DNA of 47,500 bases, from positions 1,155,001-1,202,500 of the forward strand of contig JACVTC010000006.1 of the NCBI GenBank assembly GCA_016946835.1, given 5' to 3'. The notes below the pieces were generated by a model that was not told where the DNA came from, did not search any database, and saw only the letters and a list, made by a program, of their open reading frames with translations. Origin of the DNA: Neocallimastix lanati (nom. inval.) (lineage: Eukaryota > Neocallimastigomycota > Neocallimastigomycetes > Neocallimastigales > Neocallimastigaceae). This document shows, piece after piece, positions 11,287 through 22,443 of this stretch (position 1 is the first letter of the stretch; every line of letters starts with the position of its first letter). The position numbers and the translations under genes are program-made.

Positions 11287-12345
11287 ATGGTTAAAATTAT
11301 AAATTTTGGAGGTGTTGATGAAACCGTTTATGAAAGATCGGATTTTCCTCAAGAAAAATTAAATGAAATATTTAAGAATGATACTTTCGCAGTTATCGGT
11401 TATGGTACTCAAGGTCGTAATCAATCTCGTAATTTAAGAGATAAAGGATTTAAAGTGGTCATTGGTCTTCGTAAAGGTCCTTCTTGGGATCTTGCGAAAG
11501 AAGATGGTTGGATAGAAGGTGAAACTCTTTTCGAAATTACTGAAGCTTGTAAAAAGGGTACCATCATTATGTATCTTCTTTCTGACGCTGGTCAAAAGGC
11601 TGCATGGAATAGTATTAAAGATTTAATTCATGGAAAAACTTTATATTTCTCTCATGGTTTTTCTATCGTTTTCAAAGATAAAACAGGAGTTATTCCTCCA
11701 AATGATTGTGATGTTATCATGGTTGCACCAAAGGGTTCAGGTACTACGGTTCGTTCTCTTTTCTTAGAAGGTCGTGGTATTAATTCATCGGTTGCAGTTT
11801 TCCAAGATTGGTCTGGTAAGGCTGAAGAAAGAGCATATGCCACAGGTATTGCTATTGGATCAGGTTATCTTTATCCAACTACGTTTGAAAGAGAAACTTA
11901 TTCAGATCTTACAGGAGAACGTGGAACACTTATGGGATGTATTCAAGGTATTTTCAAAGCTCAATTTGAAGTTTTAATTTCCAATGGTCATACTCCTTCT
12001 GAAGCATTCAATGAAACTGTTGAAGAAGCTACTCAATCTCTTTATCCTCTTATTGGCAAGAATGGCATGGATTGGATGTATAATAATTGTTCTACGACCG
12101 CTCGTCGAGGAGCCCTTGATTGGATGGATAAATTTTATTCTGCTACTAAACCAGTATTTGAAGAGCTCTATGAATCAGTTCGTAATGGTACAGAAGCAGA
12201 AAATACTTTAATTGCTAATTCTAAACCAGATTATCGCGAAAATCTCTCTAAAGAATTGAAAGAACTTCGTGAATCGCAATTATGGCAAACAGCAGTAACT
12301 GTTCGTTCACTTCGTCCTGAAAATCAAAAAGTTGAAAATAATTAA
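11287..12345 (+). CDS. ILV5: Ketol-acid reductoisomerase, copy 1 (the only plus-strand copy)
   Basis: The 352-residue protein is a complete fungal-type acetohydroxyacid isomeroreductase. It converts 2-acetolactate and 2-aceto-2-hydroxybutyrate to the dihydroxy acids of valine, leucine and isoleucine synthesis, using NADPH and Mg2+. Visible motifs are the Rossmann loop GYGTQG (38-43), the cofactor loop LRKGPSW (61-67), APKGSG (147-152), the metal ligands in DLTGER (D207, E211) and ETVEE (E243, E247), and CSTTARRG (268-275). The protein begins at the position where mature yeast Ilv5 begins (INFGG..ETVYER), so the mitochondrial leader is absent. This fits a cytosolic enzyme, as I recall being reported for Piromyces. 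Variable sites in this copy: I4, E23, K30, A35, D68, V171, V229, V349. Confidence 0.97.
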   Translation: MVKIINFGGVDETVYERSDFPQEKLNEIFKNDTFAVIGYGTQGRNQSRNLRDKGFKVVIGLRKGPSWDLAKEDGWIEGETLFEITEACKKGTIIMYLLSDAGQKAAWNSIKDLIHGKTLYFSHGFSIVFKDKTGVIPPNDCDVIMVAPKGSGTTVRSLFLEGRGINSSVAVFQDWSGKAEERAYATGIAIGSGYLYPTTFERETYSDLTGERGTLMGCIQGIFKAQFEVLISNGHTPSEAFNETVEEATQSLYPLIGKNGMDWMYNNCSTTARRGALDWMDKFYSATKPVFEELYESVRNGTEAENTLIANSKPDYRENLSKELKELRESQLWQTAVTVRSLRPENQKVENN

Positions 12346-13040
12346 ATTATATAAAATAAATATCTTTACAACAAAAAAAAAAAATTAATGATATAATTAT
12401 ATTTTAATTTATAAATTACTATATTAAACATAATTTAAATAATTTAAATAATTAATATATTATATATAGAAATACTATATAAAAATACAATATTTTAAAA
12501 TTTAATATAAAAAATTAATGAATAATCTTTTATTATACTATCCATATTATTAATATTAACAAGATTTATGTAAAATTCATAACAATATTAATGATTAATA
12601 AATAAAAATAAAAATAAAAAAAATTATTATAAAATATATATATATTAGATAATAAATATTATTTTTTTTTTCATATTAGTAATTTTATTAATTTTTAATT
12701 TTTTTTTTTTTTATATATTTTATATTTTTTATTAGAATTTTATTTACAGTTTTATTATTATTTTATTTGTTTAATTGATAAGATATAAAATAATTTTTAT
12801 ATTATTATAATTTCAGAATTTAAATGAATGAATAATTGTTTGAATATAAAAATATAAATTTTGAAATTGAAATATATTAATTATATACTTAATTTGGTCT
12901 AGATTGATTAATCCATATAAAATTACCTAAAAAATAAAAAATATTTTTTATTTTATTTTTTTAAATGTAATTTATTTCAAATTTATTTATTAGTACAAAT
13001 AAAAATAAATTAATTATATATAAATTATAATATTTAATTA
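12346..13040. other. 3' flank of KARI copy 1 and spacer
   Basis: No gene is seen. The first 250-300 bp are the reverse complement of the 3' flank of copy 2: the ATGTAAAATTCATAAC word near 12568-12583 corresponds to GTTATGAATTTTACAT near 19397. This makes copies 1 and 2 an inverted pair beyond their coding regions. The remainder is A/T low complexity and ends with AATTA, the target duplication of element 1. Confidence 0.7.
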
Positions 13041-13283
13041 TGTTAAGGAGTCAATATAAGATATGATGTGTACACAACAAAATATATTATTGTTTAATTA
13101 AATTTTATTTATTATTTATTAATTTATATGATTTAAAAAAGTATTTAAAAAGACTCAAAATATTAATTTCATAAAAAAATTTTCTTTTTATATTTTACAT
13201 ACAAATTATTACTTAATCAAATATTATAAATATTTATAATACTTTAATGTACAAAAGTTTAAATATTATGTTGAACTTTAACA
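13041..13283 (-). repeat. 3' LTR of element 1
   Basis: 243 bp, bounded by TG and CA. It differs from the partner LTR at two sites near its outer end, both TA here against TG in the partner on the plus strand or the reverse order. It abuts the polypurine tract at 13284. Confidence 0.95.
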
Positions 13284-13292
13284 TTCCCCCTA
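13284..13292 (-). promoter_or_regulatory. Polypurine tract of element 1
   Basis: Minus-strand GTAGGGGGAA lies directly 5' of the 3' LTR, the position expected for the plus-strand primer of reverse transcription. Confidence 0.85.
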
Positions 13293-13331
13293 CATTAAGT
13301 ATTATATAATATTTTAATTATTATATACAAG

Positions 13332-13364
<33 letters not shown>

Positions 13365-15227
13365 TATATATATACAATTAAAGAAATATTATTCTTTGAA
13401 AATTAAATTTGTAAATTTTGTCATTTGTACTCCTGAGATACTTTTAGTTAATGGATCAGCTAACATGTTTTCAGTATTAATGTATTCTAATTCAATTTCG
13501 TTTTTCATAATCTCTTCTTGAATAAATTTATATCTTAAATCTATATGTTTACATCTTCCTTTAGAATTTGTATCTTGAGCAATTGCAATGCATGCTTTAT
13601 TATCTACCATAATTTTAAATTTTATATCTTGATTAAATATTTCCTTAAATAAATTTTTGAACCATAAAGCTTGTTTAGTACATTCAGTTAAACTAACAAA
13701 TTCAGCCTCAGCAGTAGATAAAGTTACGTTTTTCTGTAACTGAGATTTCCATGAAATAGGGCTTTTTCCAAGTAAAAATATATATCCACTTGTAGATCTT
13801 CTCGTCTTTTCATCGTTAGCAAAATCTGAATCTGAGTATCCGATAAATTTATTATTTTTATTATAATGTAAAGATTTATTTTTTGTACCATTTAAATATT
13901 GTAAGATGCTCATTAAATTTTTATAATCAGCTTCTGTTGGATTTTCACATATTCTTGATGCTTCACTTACAGAAAACATTATATCAGGCCTTGACTTTAC
14001 AGCGATATATAGTAACGCACCAAGTAAAGATTTATATTCTTTTGGATCTATTAAATTTGAATTATTTCTTTCATGTTCTGTAATTTTCCTGCATGGTGTT
14101 TTAATTTGTTTTGTTTTCTTCATATTATATTTTTCTATTATTTTATTAATATAATCTATCTGATTTATTTTATAACCATCACTTGTTTTATAAATATTTA
14201 TACCTATTATTTTAGTTGCATTAGAATCTTTAGAAATTTTATATTTATCTTTTAATTTGCTTACTGTATAGTTTATTTCATTTTTTATTCCTGTTATTAA
14301 AATATCATCTTCATATAATGTTAGTAAACATGTTAATTTATTATTTTTATTATATTTCCCAAAGAGACATTTGTCAGTTTTGTAATTTCTAAAACCTATA
14401 CTTACTAAGTAATTTGATATTTCATTATACCACATTCTTCCAGCCTATTTTAAACCATAAAGAGCTTTTTTAAGTAGCCAGAATTTATTAGTATTAAAAT
14501 TTTTATCACTATAAGGAATCTTTGTATAAATCTTTTCTTCCAAATCTGCATTCAAGTAAGCAGCTTTTATATCCAATTGTTTCAAATCCCAGTTGAACTT
14601 TGATGCAATAGCGACCGTAAGTCTTAGACTATCTGCTTGGACTGTTAGGGAGTATGTCTCTATATAGTCTTCTCCAGCAATTTACTGACAACCAAGAGCC
14701 ACTAATCTTGCCTTTTTCTTCTTTTTATCCTTTTCGGCAAAGACCCATTTAGTACCAATTATATTTGCGTCAGCTGGTATGTTTTTTACCACTTTCATAA
14801 CATTGTTGTCGTACATATTTTTTAATTCGTCATCTATTGCTTCTTTCCATTCTTCACTTTCTGGTGAATTAATAGCTTGTTGATACGTTGTTGGGATATT
14901 TGTTTTAATATTTAAAATTTTAAATCTTTTATTACTTACTGATTGTAATTTTTCTTTTCTGGAAGTTAAATTTTCTTCATCTGAATCATCTGAATTATTG
15001 CTATGTGATCTTTTCTTGTTTATATATTTAAGTTTTCTTTCATTTAAAAATTCATTATCAGATTCACTATTATATTCATTTTCTTCTATTTTAGTTTTAT
15101 TATTATTATTAATAATTTTATTACTATTATTATTATTGTCATTATTATAAATATCTTTGTAATTATCATAATTATTATTAATATCATTATTATAAATATC
15201 GTTGTTATTATCATAATTATTATTATA

Positions 15228-15491
<264 letters not shown>

Positions 15492-15538
15492 TAAAGGATT
15501 ATTTAATTGTGAATGAATATTATTATTATCATTTATAC

Positions 15539-15548
15539 TTTCCCCCTC
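15539..15548 (-). promoter_or_regulatory. Candidate central polypurine tract, element 1
   Basis: Minus-strand GAGGGGGAAA lies inside pol, just before the poly-Asn tract, and resembles the 3' tract GTAGGGGGAA. Element 2 has the same decamer at the same place. Ty1 is known to have a second, central tract; the role here is inferred. Confidence 0.4.
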
Positions 15549-18130
15549 AATTAAAGAATCCTTAAAATTAATAATAGAATCAATATATTTGTCACAAAAG
15601 AATGTAGTATTAATAGTTCCAGGCATATTTTCCATAAAATAAACATCTCTTGAAGTAACTATAGAGTTAGTAGAAATATCTAAAATTTTGTAGCCAAGAG
15701 AGTCAGATGCATATCCTAAAAATATACCAGGTTTAGAGTTATTGTCAAATTTATTCGTTTTGTGATTGTTATAGAAAAATGCTTTACATCCAAAAACTTT
15801 AAGGTGAGAAATATCAACTGATTTATTGAAAAATAATTCATTTGGAATTTTATTATTAATACTCTGATGTGGATTCAAGTTATAGAGGTAAGCAGCACAA
15901 AGAATAGCGGAATCCCAAAACTTGTAGGGTAGCTTAGCAGAGTTTAATTGAGTAGATGCGCAACGATTAAGTGTTTGATTTAAGCGTTCAGCACGACCAT
16001 TTTGTTGTGGGTAACCAGGAACTGAATGAATGGAATTAATTCCAAAATTTTCTAAATAGGTAGTTAAAGTTTTGTTGATATACTCAGTACCATTGTCAGA
16101 TTTGAAATTTATAATTTTATATGAAGTAGTATTGGAAATAAATTTATGAAATTTAATAAATATGTTAGGAACATCAGACTTATTCTTGATAAGGTAGACC
16201 CAATTTTTTTTAGAGTAATCATCATGAAAAGTAACATAATAATTGAAATCATTATATGATGTTTCCAATTTTCCAACTACATCAGAATGAACTAGTTCCA
16301 TAGGTTTTGAAGCATTATTAGGGGAAGAGTAGAATGGTTTTCTCTTTAATTTAGTGATTTTGCATTGGCGACAATTTTTGTCATTATGGTATTTAGTATG
16401 CTCAATGACAAAATCTTTGATATCATTATTATAAAAGTGTCCCAAACGAGCATGCCACAAGTTAGTATCAATGCTGAAAACATAATTCTTAGATATAGTA
16501 TTATTTGAAGGTATTGTATCAAACACGAATAAATTTTCATCATTCGCAAAAATATTTGCAATTAACTTATTATTTTTGAATATTTGTAAACGGTCTTTGT
16601 TATTTACGCGTTTCATTATAATAGTGCATCCATTTTTTAATAATGAATGTGTGGAAATTAGATTGTTTTGAATATTTGACGCGTAATAAACATTTGATAA
16701 TATAAAATCTTTATTTTTAAATTTACCATTGTAAGTACCTACATTTTCGACCTTGTCTAAATCACCATTTAGATAAATGATATTTTTATTATTTACTTTA
16801 TTTATATTGTTTAAATTGTTGATGTTATTAGTTAAGTTGATGCCAGTACCACTATCAATAATCCAATGTGTGGAATTATTATTATTATTTATTGTTGTAT
16901 AATTACAATTTTGAATTACTGAAATACTTCCTGTAAAATCAATGTATACCTCATCTTCATTTTCATTATTATTTTCAAAAAAATTATTGTTATTATTATT
17001 AGATTTATCATTGTTCTTATTAATAATATTTCCAGAGTAATAATTATTTTTGTTATTATATCTTTTATAATAATTTTTATTTTTGTAATTATTATTTTTA
17101 TAATTTTTATCATTATCATCTGATTTATTATTTTCTCTAATTAAAAGATTATATTTACAATGATCAGTAGAGTGACCTTTAGTTTTGCATATATGACAAT
17201 AATATTCGTTACGAATTTTATTAGAATTATTATAATTTTTATTATTATTTGGTTTATTTTTATTTATATTATTGACATTTGAATCGTTTATAACGGTAGT
17301 TTTTGACCTTAAAATTTCGGCTTTTTCAAAAAAGTCATGCCTTTTGTTTAATTCTTTAATAAGATCATCAAAAGTTTTATAACTATAAATTGGTGGTGAA
17401 TTTATACCAATTCTATCTAATTCATTTACTGCAAATAAAAGTTTAGTTTCCTCATCAAAAGGAATTCTTTTTAGTTTATTAGATTCAAATTTATGTTGTT
17501 CGAAAAGATTGTTTAATTCATTAATATATTGAATATAGTCATTGTTTATTAACTTAAGATTAATAATTTTATATTCAAGAATACTTAATAGTGCTTGGCC
17601 AGATTGATAGAAACGGTTTTTTAATCTATCAATCATACTATAAGCAGTTTTACATCCTCGTAAATATTCTTGGTTTGATTTTTCTAAACTATTTATTATG
17701 ATAGATTGAACCGCATTATCCGATTTTATTTGACCTCTGTTCATATTTGAATATTGGATTTCTTTTTCAATATAAATATCTAAATCATTGGCAATGAGAT
17801 GCCTCTTTAAAGGCTCATACCAATCTAAGAAATTTTCTTTATTTAATACGAAATCTTTCAAAAACAGATTTAGTTATATTTCCATAATATTTGTTTATGA
17901 TAATCCTTTTATCATTGGATTCATCATCTTCATATGAAGAAATCGATTCATCGTCCTTATTTTCAGTTGGATTCGATGAACTCGAACTCTCTTCAATATG
18001 ATTATTATTGTTATTCTTTCTTTTAGTCATTCTTTGGAACATTAATATAAAATAATTAATTATATTATAAAGTCATTAAAATCATTAAAATGTTTTAAAA
18101 ATTAAAATTAATAATAGGTCTCTTGATATA

Positions 18131-18145
18131 GGAGACTCTTAATCT
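18131..18145 (-). promoter_or_regulatory. Primer-binding site of element 1, tRNA-Lys(CUU) half
   Basis: Next to the 5' LTR the plus strand reads GAGACTCTTAATC, which matches the anticodon arm of eukaryotic tRNA-Lys(CUU) (stem GAGA, loop CUCUUAA, stem UC). Its minus-strand complement would bind the 5' half of that tRNA, as copia does with initiator tRNA-Met. The same word is found in elements 2 and 3. Confidence 0.7.
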
Positions 18146-18387
18146 GTTAAGGAGTCAATATAAGATATGATGTGTACACAACAAAATGTATTATTATTTA
18201 ATTAAATTTTATTTATTATTTATTAATTTATATGATTTAAAAAAGTATTTAAAAAGACTCAAAATATTAATTTCATAAAAAAATTTTCTTTTTATATTTT
18301 ACATACAAATTATTACTTAATCAAATATTATAAATATTTATAATACTTTAATGTACAAAAGTTTAAATATTATGTTGAACTTTAACA
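18145..18387 (-). repeat. 5' LTR of element 1
   Basis: 243 bp, TG..CA bounded, with two differences from the 3' LTR. In the minus-strand orientation of the element this LTR carries the promoter. Confidence 0.95.
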
Positions 18388-18392
18388 AATTA

Positions 18393-18694
18393 AATTATAA
18401 AAATTATATAATGAATTATTATTATTTATTATTTTCCATAAAACAATATATTTAATAAATAATAATTATTTTTTTAATATTTAATTTTTTTTTTTTTTTT
18501 AAAAAAATAAAATCTTTAAAGTAATACAAAAATTTTTAATATATAAATAAATAATAATTAATTTTTAATTTTATTAAAATATTTAATTTCATTTTTATTA
18601 GTTTTATAATTTTTTATTGTAATTATTATAATATAATATATATATTTAATAAAACTTAATTATTAATATTTTTGTATTATTTTAATATTAAGCA
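18393..18694. other. AT-rich spacer
   Basis: Only A/T low-complexity sequence is seen between the target duplication of element 1 and the hairpin-rich island. Confidence 0.6.
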
Positions 18695-19038
18695 AGTGAT
18701 ATTCGTTAGACTTACCCTCAAATGATTATTTCACCCAACCCTGATACTACGCTTTGAATTGAAGCATAGACCTTGATGATTGTAAAATTTCCAATGACCA
18801 ATGATTACTCTCACTAGGGAGGAGTTAATGATTCCGTGCTGATGGCCGTGGTCAATGGATATATATGTAGGAACATTAGGAAAGCATCTCCGGGAACTCT
18901 GTAACGACGATTGAGAGCGGCGAAGCTGTTACAGTATACCAATAACTCATCACCATACAGTTAATTAATAACTGTATGGCCATATTGGGAGATGGATACC
19001 CATTATATGCAAGTCTATGTTAATACTAAGCAGATTTT
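18695..19038 (+). ncRNA. Structured RNA candidate (unidentified), closed by a terminal stem
   Basis: This block of about 340 bp stands out by its G+C content and lacks an ORF. Its ends pair: TATT 18700-18703 with AATA 19022-19025, and TAGACTT 18707-18713 with AAGTCTA 19011-19017. Inside are a 7-bp hairpin CTGTAAC/GTTACAG (18899-18934), a perfect 11-bp hairpin CCATACAGTTA/TAACTGTATGG with loop ATTAA (18953-18979), and TGGG/CCCA (18986-19002). TTTT follows at 19035-19038, as expected for RNA polymerase III termination on the plus strand. The size and closed architecture would suit an RNase P, MRP, SRP or U3 type RNA, but I could not recognise diagnostic boxes of any of these. The minus strand is not excluded. 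Confidence 0.4.
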
Positions 19039-19041
19039 ATT

Positions 19042-19075
<34 letters not shown>

Positions 19076-19634
19076 TAAAAAAAAATTATAGAAATTAAAA
19101 CATGATTAAATTTTTATTTAAAATAAATGAGCTATTTAATTTTTATTAGTATTGCTTTATATTTTAGCATTCATTCATTTAATTTCTAACATTTTATTAA
19201 TATTAAAATTATAACGTATTCTTTTAATTAAACAATTAAAATAATAATAAAAATTTAATTTAAAACTCTAATAAAAAATTAATAAAAAAGAAATAAATAA
19301 AATTCAACAATAAAAATTCTTTATGAAAAAAATATATTAATCATCAGTTAATATATATAAATTTTTTTTTATTTTTATTTATTAATTTTTAATTTTGTTA
19401 TGAATTTTACATATACCTTGTTAATATTAATAATACGGATAGTATAATAAAAGATTATTTATTAATATTTTTATATTAAATTTTAAAATACTTTATTTTT
19501 ATATAGTATTTCTATATATAATACATTAATTATTTAAATTATTTAAATTATGTTTAATATAGTAATTTATAAATTAAATTAGAATTATTTTATTAATTTT
19601 TTTTTTTGTCGTAAAAATATTTATTTTATATAAT
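19039..19634. other. Poly-A tract and 3' flank of KARI copy 2
   Basis: A/T-rich with a poly-A run at about 19050-19074. The part from about 19320 is the 3' flank shared by the KARI copies (words ATCATCAGTTAATATATAT and GAATTTTACATATA). No gene is seen. Confidence 0.65.
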
Positions 19635-20693
19635 TTAATTATTTTCAACTTTTTGATTTTCAGGACGAAGTGAACGAACAGTTACTGCCGTTTGCCATAA
19701 TTGTGATTCACGAAGTTCTTTCAATTCTTTAGAGAGATTTTCGCGATAGTCCGGTTTAGAATTAGCAATTAATGTATTTTCAGCTTCTGTACCATTACGA
19801 ACTGATTCATATAATTCTTCAAATACTGGTTTAGTAGCAGAATAAAATTTATCCATCCAATCAAGGGCTCCTCGACGAGCCGTCGTAGAACAATTATTAT
19901 ACATCCAATCCATGCCATTCTTGCCAATAAGAGGATAAAGAGATTGAGTAGCTTCTTCAACAGTTTCATTGAATGCTTCAGAAGGAGTATGACCATTGGA
20001 AATTAAAACTTCAAATTGAGCTTTGAAAATACCTTGAATACATCCCATAAGTGTTCCACGTTCTCCTGTAAGATCTGAATAAGTTTCTCTTTCAAACGTA
20101 GTTGGATAAAGATAACCTGATCCAATAGCAATACCTGTGGCATATGCTCTTTCTTCTGCTTTACCTGACCAATCTTGGAAAATGGCAACCGATGAATTAA
20201 TACCACGACCTTCTAAGAAAAGAGAACGAACCGTAGTACCTGAACCCTTTGGAGCAACCATGATAACATCACAATCATTTGGAGGAATAACTCCTGTTTT
20301 ATCTTTGAACACGATAGAGAAACCATGAGAGAAATATAAAGTTTTTCCATGAATTAAATCTTTAATACTATTCCATGCAGCCTTTTGACCAGCATCAGAA
20401 AGAAGATACATAATGATTGTTCCCTTTTTACAAGCTTCAGTAATTTCGAAAAGAGTTTCACCTTCTATCCATCCATCTTCTTTAGCAAGATCCCAAGAAG
20501 GACCTTTACGAAGACCAATGACCACTTTAAATCCTTTATCTCTTAAATTACGAGATTGATTACGACCTTGAGTACCATAACCGATAACTGCGAAAGTATC
20601 ATTCTTAAATATTTCATTTAATTTTTCTTGAGGAAAGTCTGATCTTTCATAAACGGTTTCATCAACACCTCCAAAATTTATAGTTTTAACCAT
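19635..20693 (-). CDS. ILV5: Ketol-acid reductoisomerase, copy 2
   Basis: Complete 352-residue copy with all cofactor, metal and C-terminal motifs described for copy 1. It is closest to copy 1 at the protein level, differing only by T4 and I171 while keeping E23 and D68. It shares an extended 3' flank with copy 1, in inverted orientation, so these two may be the product of one inverted duplication. The start ATG is followed by GTTAAAAC and preceded by AACAAA, as in the other copies. No leader peptide is present. Confidence 0.97.
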   Translation of the reverse strand: MVKTINFGGVDETVYERSDFPQEKLNEIFKNDTFAVIGYGTQGRNQSRNLRDKGFKVVIGLRKGPSWDLAKEDGWIEGETLFEITEACKKGTIIMYLLSDAGQKAAWNSIKDLIHGKTLYFSHGFSIVFKDKTGVIPPNDCDVIMVAPKGSGTTVRSLFLEGRGINSSVAIFQDWSGKAEERAYATGIAIGSGYLYPTTFERETYSDLTGERGTLMGCIQGIFKAQFEVLISNGHTPSEAFNETVEEATQSLYPLIGKNGMDWMYNNCSTTARRGALDWMDKFYSATKPVFEELYESVRNGTEAENTLIANSKPDYRENLSKELKELRESQLWQTAVTVRSLRPENQKVENN

Positions 20694-21043
20694 TTTGTTA
20701 TTATGCTTTATTATATTTCTTTTAAAGTTTAAATAATTTAAATTTAATTAAATATATATTTAAAATATCCAATAAATAATTTTTTTTATAATAGATATTT
20801 TTATTGCTTAATATTTTAAAATTAATATTAATAAAAAAATTTTAATTTGAATAATAATTGATATTATATAATTATAAATAAATAAAAAATAAAAGAAAAC
20901 TCCTTTATATTTATATAAAAATAAAAATATAAAAAAAAATGAGTTTATATTCTTTAAATTTTAATATATTAATTTATAGTATAATATATATAGATATATA
21001 TAATATTTATATTGATCTTTTAAATTAAAATTTAATTTTATAT

Positions 21044-21111
21044 CCATTCCACATAAATTTATCCTATATAATTTTAAACAATTAAAAATATTTGATCTTA
21101 ACTATTCCACA
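21044..21111 (-). promoter_or_regulatory. Paired TGTGGAATRG boxes, copy 2
   Basis: Minus-strand boxes at 21044-21053 (TGTGGAATGG) and 21102-21111 (TGTGGAATAG), 58 bp apart. There are 350 bp between the proximal box and the ATG. Confidence 0.45.
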
Positions 21112-21786
21112 CAAAAAAATCCTTATTTATCTACTTTTAAAAAATTATACTTAACAATTTTGTAATTTATAAAAATATTTCTTTATTACTTATAATAAAA
21201 CTTAACTTTCTTTTACTATTAAGATACAATATAAATATAATATAATATATAATATATAAAAATAGTTTAATTATACATTGTATTTAATCCACATTAGTTA
21301 ATTTTAACTTAATATATATAATTACCAAAAACTAATATTTAAAATATTTAAATTTAAATAAATAACAAATATTATTAATATATTATATTTTAAAATTAAT
21401 TTAATAAAAGTTTATTTATCAAAGCAAATAAAAATAAATCAATAAAGTATATTTATATATATGAATATATATATATTTTAAAATTAATTATAAATATACA
21501 TATAATATTATAATAATGAATTATTTTTTAAAAAGCGATTTCTTTAATTAATAATTTTTTATATTTAATAATTAATCTTCAATTTTTTTTTTTTTATAAT
21601 TTTTAAATGTTTTATTAAAACGAAATCTTTAATATATAAGAAAACAAAAATTAAATGATATATTATTAAATAATAATTATTATTTTATTTTAACAAATTT
21701 AATTATTTTTTTTTTTTTTTTGTTTTATACTTTTTCTATAAAAGAATTATGATTATATATAAATATATATATTTTTTTATTAGTAA

Positions 21787-21815
21787 TTATTATTATTATT
21801 ATTATTATTATTATT
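21787..21815. repeat. (ATT)n microsatellite, short allele of the array locus
   Basis: About nine repeats followed by TGTATGATTTCAACATTAAA. This is the paralogue of the tracts at 29817, 36418, 40155, 42968 and 45924. Confidence 0.9.
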
Positions 21816-22097
21816 GTATGATTTCAACATTAAACAGTACTTTATTAAAAGATAACCAAAAATAAATAATTTTAAATTAAAATTAATATTTTATTTTAAT
21901 TTTTGTTAGTATTTCTTTATATTATAACAATTATACATTAATTTAAATTTTAAAATAATAATATTAATTATATTATTTATCTTATTAATTAAATTATTAA
22001 AATAATAATAAAATTGGCGATAAAGCTCGAAAAAAAAAAATTACAAAAAAAAAATAAAATAAAATAAAATATAAAAAATTCCTAATAAAAAAATAAA

Positions 22098-22099
<2 letters not shown>

Positions 22100-22148
<49 letters not shown>
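22100..22148. repeat. Pure poly-A tract
   Basis: About 49 consecutive A. A corresponding run of about 43 A lies at 40601-40643 in another spacer, and shorter versions occur in the rest. Confidence 0.9.
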
Positions 22149-22156
<8 letters not shown>

Positions 22157-22443
22157 TAATATATATTTATTTTTTTATTATAATTTTTTTATTTTTATTT
22201 ATTAGTTAATTAATATTTTTATGAATTTTACATATATATTTTTTAAATGTACTAATTAGAATAATATAATTATGGTGTATTTATTAATGTTTTTATATTA
22301 AATTTTAAAATATGTTATTATTATATAGTATATCGATATATTATGTATTAACTATTTAAATTATATCAATTCTTTTTAATATATTCAATAAATTAGAATT
22401 ATTATATAATTTTTTTTTTTTATGGATAATTATTTTATATAAT

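Larger units (their letters stand above)
20694..22443. other. Array spacer between KARI copies 2 and 3
   Basis: Upstream region of copy 2 (paired boxes at 21044-21111), then A/T-rich sequence with an (ATT)n tract at 21787-21815, a pure poly-A run of about 49 bp at 22100-22148, and the 3' flank of copy 3. No gene is seen. Confidence 0.75.

Noticed and set aside
14445-14684. Reassignment of TAA/TAG to glutamine in the host
   Set aside because: Both stops are at Gln codons, but the ankyrin, KARI and element 3 genes end normally at TAA with no read-through needed, so mutation is the simpler reading.
17839-17875. Programmed frameshift between gag and pol in element 1
   Set aside because: The relative has its break at a different sequence and element 3 is a single frame; a plain indel is more likely.
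18735-18760. U2-like GUAGUAUC on the minus strand of the second island
   Set aside because: The flanking U2 stem-loop and Sm-site sequence are absent.
18772-18845. C/D-box snoRNA (TGATGA near 18774, CTGA near 18838)
   Set aside because: The first base of box C does not fit, there is no closing stem, and the words are short.
20137-20328. 63-residue antisense frame conserved in every KARI copy
   Set aside because: Conserved only because the KARI codons opposite it are conserved; the same holds for the 67- and 75-residue frames inside each copy.
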